A stretch of DNA of 64,000 bases from Oasisia sp. SBJ-2009 (GCA_964017155.1 OZ024867.1:13982220-14046219), one strand, 5' to 3'. Numbered from the stretch's first letter, positions 44,944 to 58,607 are shown. Numbers and translations: made by a program. Notes: generated by a model from the letters alone, not told the origin.

Positions 44944-47900
44944 ACACATCAACTAAACCCAAGACTGCTACTCACAGGACACAAAGTTCAGGAGACACAT
45001 CAACTAAACTCTAGACTGCTACTCACAGGACACAAAGTTCAGGAGACACATCAACTAAACCCAAGACTGCTACTCACAGGACACAAAGTCCAGGAGACAC
45101 ATCAACTAAACTCTAGACTGCTACTCACAGGACACAAAGTCCAGGAGACACATCAACTAAACCCAAGACTGCTACTCACAGGACACAAAGTTCAGGAGAC
45201 ACATCAACTAAACTCTAGACTGCTACTCACAGGACACAAAGTTCAGGAGACACATCAACTAAACCCAAGACTGCTACTCACAGGACACAAAGTCCAGGAG
45301 ACACATCAACTAAACTCTAGACTGCTACTCACAGGACACAAAGTTCAGGAGACACATCAACTAAACTCTAGACTGCTACTCACAGGACACAAAGTTCAGG
45401 AGACACATCAACTAAACTCTAGACTGCTACTCACAGGACACAAAGTTCAGGAGACACATCAACTAAACTCTAGACTGCTACTCACAGGACACAAAGTTCA
45501 GGAGACACATCAACTAAACTCTAGACTGCTACTCACAGGACACAAAGTTCAGGAGACACATCAACTAAACTCTAGACTGCTACTCACAGGACACAAAGTT
45601 CAGGAGACACATCAACTAAACTCTAGACTGCTACTCACAGGACACAAAGTTCAGGAGACACATCAACTAAACTCTAGACTGCTACTCACAGGACACAAAG
45701 TTCAGGAGACACATCAACTAAACTCTAGACTGCTACTCACAGGACACAAAGTTCAGGAGACACATCAACTAAACTCTAGACTGCTACTCACAGGACACAA
45801 AGTTCAGGAGACACATCAACTAAACTCTAGACTGCTACTCACAGGACACAAAGTTCAGGAGACACATCAACTAAACTCTAGACTGCTACTCACAGGACAC
45901 AAAGTTCAGGAGACACATCAACTAAACTCTAGACTGCTACTCACAGGACACAAAGTTCAGGAGACACATCAACTAAACTCTAGACTGCTACTCACAGGAC
46001 ACAAAGTTCAGGAGACACATCAACTAAACCCAAGACTGCTACTCACAGGACACAAAGTTCAGGAGACACATCAACTAAACTCTAGACTGCTACTCACAGG
46101 ACACAAAGTTCAGGAGACACATCAACTAAACCCAAGACTGCTACTCACAGGACACAAAGTTCAGGAGACACATCAACTAAACTCTAGACTGCTACTCACA
46201 GGACACAAAGTTCAGGAGACACATCAACTAAACCCAAGACTGCTACTCACAGGACACAAAGTTCAGGAGACACATCAACTAAACTCTAGACTGCTACTCA
46301 CAGGACACAAAGTTCAGGAGACACATCAACTAAACCCAAGACTGCTACTCACAGGACACAAAGTTCAGGAGACACATCAACTAAACTCTAGACTGCTACT
46401 CACAGGACACAAAGTTCAGGAGACACATCAACTAAACCCAAGACTGCTACTCACAGGACACAAAGTTCAGGAGACACATCAACTAAACTCTAGACTGCTA
46501 CTCACAGGACACAAAGTTCAGGAGACACATCAACTAAACCCAAGACTGCTACTCACAGGACACAAAGTCCAGGAGACACATCAACTAAACTCTAGACTGC
46601 TACTCACAGGACACAAAGTCCAGGAGACACATCAACTAAACCCAAGACTGCTACTCACAGGACACAAAGTTCAGGAGACACATCAACTAAACTCTAGACT
46701 GCTACTCACAGGACACAAAGTTCAGGAGACACATCAACTAAACCCAAGACTGCTACTCACAGGACACAAAGTCCAGGAGACACATCAACTAAACTCTAGA
46801 CTGCTACTCACAGGACACAAAGTTCAGGAGACACATCAACTAAACTCTAGACTGCTACTCACAGGACACAAAGTTCAGGAGACACATCAACTAAACTCTA
46901 GACTGCTACTCACAGGACACAAAGTTCAGGAGACACATCAACTAAACTCTAGACTGCTACTCACAGGACACAAAGTTCAGGAGACACATCAACTAAACTC
47001 TAGACTGCTACTCACAGGACACAAAGTTCAGGAGACACATCAACTAAACTCTAGACTGCTACTCACAGGACACAAAGTTCAGGAGACACATCAACTAAAC
47101 TCTAGACTGCTACTCACAGGACACAAAGTTCAGGAGACACATCAACTAAACTCTAGACTGCTACTCACAGGACACAAAGTTCAGGAGACACATCAACTAA
47201 ACTCTAGACTGCTACTCACAGGACACAAAGTTCAGGAGACACATCAACTAAACTCTAGACTGCTACTCACAGGACACAAAGTTCAGGAGACACATCAACT
47301 AAACTCTAGACTGCTACTCACAGGACACAAAGTTCAGGAGACACATCAACTAAACTCTAGACTGCTACTCACAGGACACAAAGTTCAGGAGACACATCAA
47401 CTAAACTCTAGACTGCTACTCACAGGACACAAAGTTCAGGAGACACATCAACTAAACTCTAGACTGCTACTCACAGGACACAAAGTTCAGGAGACACATC
47501 AACTAAACCCAAGACTGCTACTCACAGGACACAAAGTTCAGGAGACACATCAACTAAACTCTAGACTGCTACTCACAGGACACAAAGTTCAGGAGACACA
47601 TCAACTAAACCCAAGACTGCTACTCACAGGACACAAAGTTCAGGAGACACATCAACTAAACTCTAGACTGCTACTCACAGGACACAAAGTTCAGGAGACA
47701 CATCAACTAAACCCAAGACTGCTACTCACAGGACACAAAGTTCAGGAGACACATCAACTAAACTCTAGACTGCTACTCACAGGACACAAAGTTCAGGAGA
47801 CACATCAACTAAACCCAAGACTGCTACTCACAGGACACAAAGTTCAGGAGACACATCAACTAAACTCTAGACTGCTACTCACAGGACACAAAGTTCAGGA

Positions 47901-49745
47901 GACACATCAACTAAACTCAAGACTGCTACTCACAGGACACAAAGTTCAGGAGACACATCAACTAAACCCAAGACTGCTACTCACAGGACACAAAGTTCAG
48001 GAGACACATCAACTAAACTCTAGACTGCTACTCACAGGACACAAAGTTCAGGAGACACATCAACTAAACCCAAGACTGCTACTCACAGGACACAAAGTTC
48101 AGGAGACACACCAACTAAACTCTAGACTGCTACTCACAGGACACAAAGTTCAGGAGACACATCAACTAAACCCAAGACTGCTACTCACAGGACACAAAGT
48201 TCAGGAGACACATCAACTAAACTCTAGACTGCTACTCACAGGACACAAAGTTCAGGAGACACATCAACTAAACCCAAGACTGCTACTCACAGGACACAAA
48301 GTTCAGGAGACACATCAACTAAACCCAAGACTGCTACTCACAGGACACAAAGTTCAGGAGACACATCAACTAAACCCAAGACTGCTACTCACAGGACACA
48401 AAGTTCAGGAGACACATCAACTAAACTCTAGACTGCTACTCACAGGACACAAAGTTCAGGAGACACATCAACTAAACCCAAGACTGCTACTCACAGGACA
48501 CAAAGTTCAGGAGACACATCAACTAAACCCAAGACTGCTACTCACAGGACACAAAGTTCAGGAGACACATCAACTAAACTCTAGACTGCTACTCACAGGA
48601 CACAAAGTTCAGGAGACACATCAACTAAACCCAAGACTGCTACTCACAGGACACAAAGTTCAGGAGACACATCAACTAAACCCAAGACTGCTACTCACAG
48701 GACACAAAGTTCAGGAGACACATCAACTAAACCCAAGACTGCTACTAACAGGACACAAAGTTCAGGAGACACATCAACTAAACTCTAGACTGCTACTCAC
48801 AGGACACAACGTTCAGGAGACACATCAACTAAACCCAAGACTGCTACTCACAGGACACAAAGTTCAGGAGACACATCAACTAAACCCAAGACTGCTACTC
48901 ACAGGACACAAAGTTCAGGAGACACATCAACTAAACTCTAGACTGCTACTCACAGGACACAAAGTTCAGGAGACACATCAACTAAACCCAAGACTGCTAC
49001 TCACAGGACACAAAGTTCAGGAGACACATCAACTAAACTCTAGACTGCTACTCACAGGACACAAAGTTCAGGAGACACATCAACTAAACCCAAGACTGCT
49101 ACTCACAGGACACAAAGTTCAGGAGACACATCAACTAAACTCTAGACTGCTACTCACAGGACACAAAGTTCAGGAGACACATCAACTAAACCCAAGACTG
49201 CTACTCACAGGACACAAAGTTCAGGAGACACATCAACTAAACTCTAGACTGCTACTCACAGGACACAAAGTTCAGGAGACACATCAACTAAACCCAAGAC
49301 TGCTACTCACAGGACACAAAGTTCAGGAGACACATCAACTAAACTCTAGACTGCTACTCACAGGACACAAAGTTCAGGAGACATATCAACTAAACCCAAG
49401 ACTGCTACTCACAGGACACAAAGTTCAGGAGACACATCAACTAAACCCAAGACTGCTACTCACAGGACACAAAGTTCAGGAGACACATCAACTAAACCCA
49501 AGACTGCTACTCACAGGACACAAAGTCCAGGAGACACATCAATTAAACCCAAGACTGCTACTCACAGGACTCAAAGTCCAGGAGACACATCAACTAAACT
49601 CAAGACTGCTACTCACAGGACGCAAAGTCCAGGAGACACATCAACTAAACTCTAGACTGCTACTCACAGGACACAAAGTCCAGGAGACGCATCAACTAAA
49701 CTCTAGACTGCTACTCACAGGACACAAAGTCCAGGAGACACGTCA
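44944..49745. repeat. 51-bp minisatellite, about 94 copies
   Basis: The unit is gttcaggagacacatcaact plus aaactctagactgctactca plus caggacacaaa (51 bp). Two main types differ at aaactctagact/aaacccaagact. In some blocks (46,020-46,800 and 47,490-48,250) they alternate, forming a 102-bp dimer. In others (45,300-46,020 and 46,800-47,490) only the tctag type occurs. Read on the plus strand, 51 bp equals 17 codons (VQETHQLNSRLLLTGHK), and one frame stays open from about 44,926 to 49,790 without an ATG. It is probably a by-product of the unit. Confidence 0.95.
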
Positions 49746-50289
49746 AGATAGTGCAACATTAGGAAATATAGTTCACCAACCTCTCTCTTTATAGTATAAT
49801 ATGGATGTAGTGGACTTAAATTGAAGAATGCCACCATGGTAAATCACAATTGCAGCAGAAACACGCTTCGGGGCTGACAGCCTGAATCCAGGTTAATCCC
49901 ACGCCACGATTTAAATCTTGTGCTCATTAAAATTATTAATACTGTTTGATATGATTCACATAAAAGAAATGTCATAATACTATAACAAACTAAATGGTAA
50001 TTTGGTAATTACTGGTTACATTCAAGACCAAATGTTATCCAAAAGTTCACACTGTGTTTCAAAACACAGCGGTTCAGTAACGTTAATCTGTGAAGAAAAT
50101 GAATATCTGCATATTGACGTTAAGCATGTAAAAATACCATTTAAATTTAGTAACTAAACTCTATTTTTTTCTCAAATGTCATTCGAAGCTCAGCGTGACT
50201 AACTGCACATATTTAAGTTGTATCAATATAAAATAAAATATTACATTGGCATGATTAGTTTACAACACTGGCAGGAGGGTACATGGCAT
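49746..50289. other. Spacer between arrays
   Basis: AT-rich unique DNA with no ORF of note. Confidence 0.5.
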
Positions 50290-51048
50290 GTAAACAAATA
50301 TAACTTGTATTTGTTGGCAGTATCTGAATGTTTATTCACACAATGTAGTGTGTACGACAAATATAACTTGTAATTATTGGCTGTATCTGAATGTTTATTC
50401 ACACAGTGTAGTGTGTACGACAAATATAACTTGTAATTATTGGCTGTATCTGAATGTTTATTCACACAGTGTAGTGTGTACGACAAATATAACTTGTATT
50501 TATTGGCAGTATCTGAATGTTTATTCACACAGTGTAGTGTGTACGACAAATATAACTTGTAATTATTGGCTGTATCTGAATGTTTATTCACACAGTGTAG
50601 TGTGTACGACAAATATAACTTGTAATTATTGGCTGTATATGAATGTTTATTCACACAGTGTAGTGTGTATGACCAATGTAACTTGTAATTATTGGCTGTA
50701 TCTGAATGTTTATTCACACAGTGTAGTGTGTACGACAAATATAACTTGTATTTATTGGCAGTATCTGAATGTTTATTCACACAGTGTAGTGTGTACGACA
50801 AATATAACTTGTAATTATTGGCAGTATCTGAATGTTTATTCACACAGTGTAGTGTGCATGATCAACATAACTTGTATTTATTGGCAGAATCTGAAAGTTT
50901 ATTCACACAGTGTAGTGTGTATAACAAATATAACTTGTATTTATTGGCAGAATCTGAATGTTTATTCACACAGTGTAGTGGGTATGACAAATATAACATG
51001 TATTTATTGTCAGTATCTGAATGTTATTCACACAGTGTAGTGACACTC
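50290..51048. repeat. 63-bp minisatellite, left part
   Basis: The unit contains tatctgaatgtttattcac, acagtgtagtgtgtacgaca and aatataacttgtaattattgg (63 bp), with about 12 copies. It is interrupted at 51,049 by a LINE and resumes at 52,867. ORFs on both strands reflect 21-codon periodicity only. Confidence 0.93.
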
Positions 51049-52866
51049 TTTTACTTACTTTTGCCTTTTCGCTCGCTCGGAGCATAGGCCATCGACTAAG
51101 GAACGCCACTGTTTTCTGTCTGTGGCCATCTTCTCCATTTCTTTCCAGGTGTACCCCATCTCTTTTGTATCTTTTTCTGTGTCTCTCTGCCAGGTGTTTC
51201 GTGGCCTACCTCTTCTTCTCTTCCCTGGGGGGTTCCATGTGATGGCTTGACGGGTGATTGATTCTGGTGGTTTCCTTAGTGTATGTCCTATCCACCTCCA
51301 TTTTCTCTTCTTTATTTCATTTTCTATGGGTAGTTGCTTGGTTGTTTTCCAGAGTGTGGTGTTCGGTACCTTGTCTGTCCACTTCAAGTGTAGTATTCTG
51401 CGCAGGCATTTGTTGATGAAGGTCTGTATTTTCTTTAGTGTCTTCTGTGTGGTTCGCCATGTCTCCGCTCTGTAGAGCAAAACTGCCTTCACATTTGAGT
51501 TAAACAATCTCAGCTTGGTGTTAATTTTGATTCGTTTTGCTCTCCAAATTTTTCTCAACATGATGAATGCCACTCTTGCTTTCTGGATTCTTGCTTTGAC
51601 GTCTTCTTCTGTCCCTCCAGTTTTGTTTATTGTACTGCCCAGGTATGTGAATGCATCTGTCTCTTCCAGTGACTCTCCGTTCAATGTAATGGGGTTGTTG
51701 TTCTTTGTGTTGGCTTTCATAGTCTTTGTCTTGCTTCTGTTGATGTTGAGTCCAAGCTGTGTTGACACTGTGTTTAGCTGCTCTGTTTTTTCCTGCATCT
51801 GTTTATGGCTGTGTGAGAGGAGAGCGAGGTCATCCGCAAAGTCCAGGTCCTCCAATTGGCTCCATGGTGTCCACTGGATCCCATTTCTTCTGTTTTTTGT
51901 AGTCTTTTTCATGATCCAGTCTATGGCGAGCAGGAATAGGAACGGTGACAGAAGACATCCTTGCCTCACACCTGTCTTCACCATGAAGGAGTCCGTTAGT
52001 TGTCCTGCATGAATGACCCTGCATGCCATGTCTTCATAACTACTTCTTATCAGAGATATAAATTTCTCAGGTATGCCGTAGTGCTGTAGGAGTTTCCACA
52101 GCGTGTCTCTGTCAAGGCTATCAAATGCTTTCTCGTAGTCAACGAAGTTTATATACAGTGATGAGTCCCATTCCATGGATTGTTCGACAATGATTCTCAG
52201 TGTTGCAATTTGGTCGGTGCAGGATCTGTCTTTCCGGAAGCCAGCTTGGTGGTCTCTGAGCTTGGCATCTACACCTGTCTTCAGTCTGTCCAAGATTATT
52301 CTGTTGAGGACCTTTCCGGGTACTGATAGGAGCATTATCCCTCTATAGTTCTTACATTCTTGCATATCGCCTTTCTTTGGGAGCTTCACAAGGTACCCTT
52401 CTTTCCATTCCGTTGGTATTTCTTCTTGTTCCCATATCTTCCCGAATAGGTCATGCAGTATCTCGGTGGAGGTCTCTATGTCAGCCTTGATTGCCTCTGC
52501 AGGAATTTTGTCTGGGCCGGAAGCTTTCCCTCTCTTCTTGTGCTGAATGGCTTTTTCAATTTCTGCCTTACTTGGTCTTTCGCAGTTTATCTGGAGTACG
52601 TCTTCCGCTGGTGCGATGTCTGGAGGGGTTCTGAGGTGGTGGCCGGTTTAGCAGTTCTTCAAAATGTTCCCTCCATCTCTTCAACTGGTCTTCATCACTG
52701 GTAAGTACATTGCCATTCTTATCTTTGATGGGTCTGTCTGTGTTCTTGTACTTTCCTGCTAATTTTCTTGTTACATCATACAGTTGTTTCATGTTTCCTT
52801 CGGCTGATGCATCCTCTGCTTCTTTGGCTAGGTCTTCAATGAAGTTTGCCTTGTCTGTTTTTACGC
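51049..52866 (-). mobile_element. 5'-truncated RTE/SR2-like LINE with 13-bp target-site duplication
   Basis: TGTAGTGACACTC stands at 51,036-51,048 and again at 52,867-52,879, bounding the insert exactly. The minus strand encodes reverse transcriptase, and the 3' end (at 51,049) is a short A-rich stretch (aagtaagtaaaa). The 5' end is truncated within ORF2. Both halves of the interrupted 63-bp array are recognisable, so the insertion came after the array formed. Confidence 0.9.
51055..52866 (-). pseudogene. LINE ORF2 reverse transcriptase, 5'-truncated, one frameshift
   Basis: This is the RT and C-terminal part of a non-LTR retrotransposon polyprotein. From 52,866 down it reads ANFIEDLAKEAEDASAEGN, then DRPIKDKNGNVLTSDEDQ. 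A frameshift lies near 52,625, after NRPPPQNP. The other frame continues: GKASGPDKIPAEAIK, KNYRGIMLLSVPGKVLNRII, AGFRKDRSCTDQIATLR, NFVDYEKAFDSLDR, VRQGCLLSPFLFLLAIDW, and the catalytic FADDLALL. It ends with a basic tail (GKRRRGRPRNTW, GLCSERAKRQK, stop at 51,055). The catalytic Asp pair is intact. The pattern resembles schistosome SR2-type RTE elements. Missing the endonuclease, it cannot move by itself. Confidence 0.9.
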
Positions 52867-53015
52867 TGTAGTGACACTCAGTGTGTATGAAAAACGTAAC
52901 TTGTATTTATTGGCAATATCTGAATGTTTATTCACACAGTGTAGTGTGTATGACAAATATAACTTGTATTTGTTGGCACTGTCTAAAAGTTTATTCACAC
53001 AGTGTAGTGTGTATA
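52867..53015. repeat. 63-bp minisatellite, right part
   Basis: Slightly over two units (ctgaatgtttattcacacag and tgtgtatgacaaatataac) continue the array at 50,290-51,048 beyond the LINE. Confidence 0.9.
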
Positions 53016-53109
53016 AACAACTACCGTTACATCCAGCCAACATGCTGTCTTTTCCTGAATTACGACCACAGGTGTTTAGAAAATTAATACTTGCAAATGT
53101 TTTGCTTTT

Positions 53110-53190
53110 CTGTTTTTCAGAATCCTGAGGTCTGTCTAGTGTCTCCAAAAGAAATGTCACGACTGTCATCAAGACTTTACACAGTACCAT
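53110..53190 (+). other. Possible 3'-UTR exon start
   Basis: A strong acceptor-like tract (ttgcttttctgtttttcag) ends at 53,120. A donor-like site just after the NLR stop (42,452) could splice here, which would place the 58-bp array and the AATAAA near 56,558 in a 3' UTR. This is a hypothesis only. Confidence 0.2.
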
Positions 53191-53204
53191 CTGCTCATCG
53201 GTGT

Positions 53205-55715
53205 CAACTCGTCAGACCCGCCAGTGCATTCCATCATCTGTCCAGCATCTTCCCATCATCATCAACTCGTCAGACCCGCCAGTGCACTCCATCGTCTGTC
53301 CAGCATCTTCCCATCATCATCAACTCGTCAGACCTGCCAGTGCACTCCATCATCTGTCCAGCATCTTCCCATCATCATCAACTCATCAGACCCACCAGTG
53401 CACTCCATCGTCTGTCCAGCATCTTCCCATCATCATCAACTCATCAGACCCACCAGTGCACTCCATCTTCTGTCCAGCATCTTCCCATCATCATCAACTC
53501 ATCAGACCTACCAGTGCACTCCATCGTCTGTCCAGCATCTTCCCATCATCATCAACTCATCAGACCCACCAGTGCACTCCATCGTCTGTCCAGCATCTTC
53601 CCATCATCAACTCATCAGACCCACCAGTGCACTCCATCATCTTCCCATCATCATCAACTCATCAGACCCACCAGTGCACTCCATCATCTGTCCAGCATCT
53701 TCCCATCATCATCAACTCATCAGACCTACCAGTGCACTCCATCGTCTGTCCAGCATTTTCCCATCATCATCAACTCGTCAGACCCGCCAGTGCACTCCAT
53801 CGCCTGTCCAGCATCTTCCCATCATCCACTCATCAGACCCACCAGTGCACTCCATCGTCTGTCCAGCATCTTCCCATCATCATCAACTCATCAGACCCAC
53901 CAGTGCACTCCATCGTCTGTCCAGCATCTTCCCATCATCCACTCATCAGACCCACCAGTGCACTCCATCGTCTGTCCAGCATCTTCCCATCATCATCAAC
54001 TCATCAGACCCACCAGTGCACTCCATCGTCTGTCCAGCATCTTCCCATCATCATCAACTCATCAGACCCACCAGTGCACTCCATCATCTGTCCAGCATCT
54101 TCCCATCATCATCAACTCATCAGACCCACCAGTGCATTCCATCATCTGTCCAGCATCTTCCCATCATCATCAACTCATCAGACCCACCAGTGCACTCCAT
54201 CGTCTGTCCAGCATCTTCCCATCATCATCAACTCATCAGACCTACCAGTGCACTCCATCGTCTGTCCAGCATTTTCCCATCATCATCAACTCGTCAGACC
54301 CGCCAGTGCACTCCATCGTCTGTCCAGCATCTTCCCATCATCATCAACTCATCAGACCCACCAGTGCACTCCATCGTCTGTCCAGAATCTTCCCATCATC
54401 CACTCATCAGACCCACCAGTGCACTCCATCGTCTGTCCAGCATCTTCCCATCATCATCAACTCATCAGACCCACCAGTGCACTCCATCGTCTGTCCAGCA
54501 TCTTCCCATCATCCACTCATCAGACCCACCAGTGCACTCCATCGTCTGTCCAGCATCTTCCCATCATCATGAACTCAACAGACCCACCAGTGCACTCAAT
54601 CGTCTGTCCAGCATCTTCCCATCATCATCAACTCATCAGACCCACCAGTGCACTCAATCGTCTGTCCAGCATCTTCCCATCGTCAACTCATCAGACCCAC
54701 CAGTGCACTCCATCGTCTGTCCAGCATCTTCCCATCATCATCAAGTCATCAGACCCACCAGTGCACTCCATCAACTGTCCAGCATCTTCCCATCATCATC
54801 CACTCATCAGACCCACCAGTGCACTCCATCGTCTGTCCAGCATCTTCCCATCATCCACTCATCAGACCCACCAGTGCACTCCATCGTCTGTCCAGCATCT
54901 TCCCATCATCATCAACTCATCAGACCCACCAGTGCACTCCATCGTCTGTCCAGCATCTTCCCATCATCCACTCATCAGACCCACCAGTGCACTCCATCGT
55001 CTGTCCAGCATCTTCCCATCATCCACTCATCAGACCCACCAGTGCACTCCATCGTCTGTCCAGCATCTTCCCATCATCATGAACTCAACAGACCCACCAG
55101 TGCACTCCATCGTCTGTCCAGCATCTTCCCATCATCCACTCATCAGACCCACCAGTGCACTCCATCGTCTGTCCAGCATCTTCCCATCATCATCAACTCA
55201 TCAGACCCACCAGTGCACTCAATCGTCTGTCCAGCATCTTCCCATCGTCAACTCATCAGACCCACCAGTGCACTCCATCGTCTGTCCAGCATCTTCCCAT
55301 CATCATCAAGTCATCAGACCCACCAGTGCACTCCATCAACTGTCCAGCATCTTCCCATCATCATCCACTCATCAGACCCACCAGTGCACTCCATCGTCTG
55401 TCCAGCATCTTCCCATCATCATCAACTCATCAGACCCACCAGTGCACTCAATCGTCTGTCCAGCATCTTCCCATCGTCAACTCATCAGACCCACCAGTGC
55501 ACTCCATCGTCTGTCCAGCATCTTCCCATCATCATCAAGTCATCAGACCCACCAGTGCACTCCATCAACTGTCCAGCATCTTCCCATCATCATCAAGTCA
55601 TCAGACCCACCAGTGCACTCCATCAACTGTCCAGCATCTTCCCATCATCATCAAGTCATCAGACCCACCAGTGCACTCCATCAACTGTCCAGCATCTTCC
55701 CATCATCATCAACTC
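53205..55715. repeat. 58-bp minisatellite (with 55- and 46-52-bp variants)
   Basis: The core words are ctcatcagacccaccagtgc, actccatcgtctgtccagca and tcttcccatcatcatcaa; the period is 58 bp, with units lacking atc or more. There are about 44 copies. No copy contains a stop in any plus frame, giving overlapping ORFs of 493, 835 and 857 codons. They are Pro/Ser/His periodic and differ only by frame, so I do not call a gene. Confidence 0.93.
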
Positions 55716-57330
55716 GTCACTCGTGCCGTGAAAACGCTGTCAATTTCTGTATTCAGTCATTTATATGTCTTTGAGGAAGACAAAGCAAGGCTCACACGCG
55801 TGGCTTGGTTTGTCACACTGAACAGACAGAAGACTTGTGTTCTTTGAAAGATGGAACATGTATTAATGTCATATAGGTTCTTTTGTGCCAGTGACATCAT
55901 AGAGGACTTTGGTTATTTTGCTGTGGTAAAAAGACACAGCATCTCATGGATGTTGTGATTTCAATGTCACTGAAGTGTCTCTCGATACGATGAACTTGTC
56001 ACCTGGACTTAACAATATGTCACATGTCAGTTGGTAGATATGTCACATTCAAATGTTGACACATCATTCATGACAACACACAACCCACAGTGGACAAACA
56101 CTCCATGGTTTGTGACACTGTACACAGACCAGACATCTACAGATGTCCCCACCTGAGGGGGCAGTAAGGAGCTAGTGTCTTAATATGGAACTCATCCCCA
56201 ACAATTATCTGTACTTTTGCAGTTTAGGCCCACACCTTGAACATTTCTACTTAGTCATGAAGTTTCATAGGCATCTACTATAAGTTTACTATACATATAT
56301 TGTGATGTGATTTTATATATATTTATTTAAATATATATTTCATTTATAAATCAAAATGTACACAAAAAATACTTATTTTGTACATAAACATTATTCTCAT
56401 CACAGGAGACTCCAGTAAGTGGCGCCACTGTAGACACTTTTGTTACACCCGCCACGCATAAGGGGTCAGATCAAAGTTATACTTCTTGGTCTGACCAACA
56501 TGAATGTAGCTCCATAAGATTTATTTGTAATTTTGAGAAGAATTATTTTGTATGTGAAATAAATACAATAAAGCAGGCACCCTTGTGCTGTGGTGTATCT
56601 GCAGCATAATGACACAGTGTGTAGTTAGCGTAGTGATTTTTAGCCATTTTGTTTATGTGATATTGGCAATGTGATGAGCATGTCAATGACATGGTTGTAG
56701 TGACTGGTGAAATAATGTGTGTGAGAGCATCATTAGTTTGAAATGACACTGTGTACGTAACAACAGGAGTTACTGTCTTCATCAGAACATATGCTGAGGC
56801 CATGCCCTGGGCAATTCACACACTGCTTATACGAGATGGGAATAGAAATGGTCAGCAGACTTACTTTTTTTGAATATGTAGTGTAGTGTAGAATGCTCTG
56901 GACTAGCTGTGGGTAGGGAAGAGACTGGTGTCATTGCAGGGTTGATGATGACATTTTTGTTTTTGAAGGTTCTCTGAATGTTTGGGTCAGATGTGATGCC
57001 CATAATTGCATGTGTCAGTTAACTCAGGCATTTCTCAATTGTGGTCGCAGGTATCTGTATGTCTCGGCAAGTTGATATGCATGCATGTTGAAAAGGGCTG
57101 TACTGTATATTAAGTGTACAGACATGTTACACAGCACGGAAATGTGCGTATGCATGAAAGTGTGCACACGTGTGTGTATGTAAGCACACACACACACTTT
57201 GTCTAGTGATTATTTGCCTTCAGTAGCCGTGTGAGCCGTCATCCAACTGTGTCGAATGCAGTGAGTTAGTTAGCTCACCGTGTTGTCGAATGTGTTTATG
57301 TTCTCTACTTTTTATCAAATGTGTCTCACA
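55716..57330. other. Unique region with candidate polyadenylation signals
   Basis: No conserved ORF is visible. AATAAA occurs twice at about 56,558-56,572 (gaaataaatacaataaagc), after a long AT-rich stretch, and could end a plus-strand transcript. A (CA)n run lies near 57,186. Confidence 0.4.
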
Positions 57331-57333
57331 TAG

Positions 57334-57437
57334 TGTTTAAAGTGGAACTAGTGAATACACACGTACCTGTAGTCTGTTCACACAGTGTTTAAAGTGGAAC
57401 TAGTGAATACACATGTACCTGTAGTCTGTTCACACAG
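57334..57437. repeat. Two-copy tandem duplication (about 50 bp)
   Basis: agtgtttaaagtggaactag and gtacctgtagtctgttcaca occur twice in a row with one base change (cacgt/catgt). Confidence 0.9.
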
Positions 57438-58300
57438 GTTATAGTTAATATTAGTTGGTAAGGCACATGAAGTAGACATGCTGTCGTCTAGGTAAGAGTC
57501 TGTAGTATGAGTTCTGGCTGAGAACTTGTATGAGGAAGATGACAACCAGGTGGAGCCACTGCTGCTAACCTAAGTGATGGGATTGACGCTGGGCGGTAAG
57601 GTCTTGTCCCAGTGCAAAAAGTGCATTTTGCCCATTTCCGAAAAACGTTGAAAACTCATGTATTTATTGTTTATTTTCGCATCATTCAAAATAATTATCA
57701 ATTCAAATAATTTTCAATGAATAATCAAAATACAATTTTCACTTGGGATATACCCAAGTCTACAACGATACACTCATTACAGGTGTATCCCCTGTGTTTA
57801 ACCCAGTTGTACATGTTGGCACTGAGAAGCCACACATTTAGTTGATGTGATGAATTTGTTCACAATATTTGGCAAGACTTTCCCTCTAGACAAGACCGTA
57901 GCAACTGATGGTGCCAGACTCTGACTTGGCTGACTTCAGCTATGAATCTTCCAACTCAGCCAGTGTTGCTACTGGCTTTAACTGTGAGTCTTGGTGATCT
58001 TTGTCAATGCAGTGCCTTCATCTGGGATATATGAGATAATGTATATAATGGAAGGTTCACAGTTGAGTTTAGCAGCAGTGCCTTCATCTTGGATATGTGA
58101 AATAATATGTATAACCAGGATAAAACATCTGACATAAAACATGTGTGTATTAAATGATTGTCAGCTGCCAAAAGAATTGTATCTTTGTTCAATATTGTTT
58201 TGTAGATTTCATATTTTGGAGACATTTGAAATGTAGTCTTTTTTAGTACTGTGGATCAGTAATGTTGCTCTACCAGAAATGTTTGGAAACCAATGGTTGA
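57438..58300. other. Spacer
   Basis: No gene is seen. A short duplicated phrase (gcagtgccttcatctgggatat and a close copy) occurs at 58,010 and 58,076. Confidence 0.4.
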
Positions 58301-58314
58301 ACACTGAAACACAC

Positions 58315-58540
58315 GGCGTGTGTTCACACAACTCACATCTATATATCTACACAGCGTGTGTTCACACAACTCACATCTATATATCTACACAGCATGTGTA
58401 CACACAACACATAAAACATACGTCTATATATCTACACAGCATGTGTTTACACAACACAAAACACATCTATATATATATATATATATATATCTACACTACA
58501 CAGCATGTGTACACACAACACATAAAACATCTACAAACAC
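58315..58540. repeat. Degenerate tandem repeat, catctatatatctacacagc type
   Basis: Five imperfect copies of catctatatatctacacagc with gtgtacacacaacac spacers, including a (TA)n stretch at 58,469-58,490. Confidence 0.8.
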
Positions 58541-58606
58541 TGCTATATGTACAGCATACATGCACAGGTATGCAGTAACCTATGCTCTAACACATGTTGC
58601 ATAAAG

Positions 58607-58607
<1 letters not shown>

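Noticed and set aside
44944..49745. CRISPR array
   Set aside because: There are no unique spacers. It is a contiguous 51-bp tandem repeat in a eukaryotic context without cas genes.
51515..52012. Plus-strand ORF of 165 codons over the LINE
   Set aside because: It is the antisense of the reverse transcriptase, with no independent support.
53091..55847. Overlapping plus-strand ORFs of 493-857 codons
   Set aside because: All three frames are open through the same 58-bp array, the products are periodic, and no conserved domain is visible.
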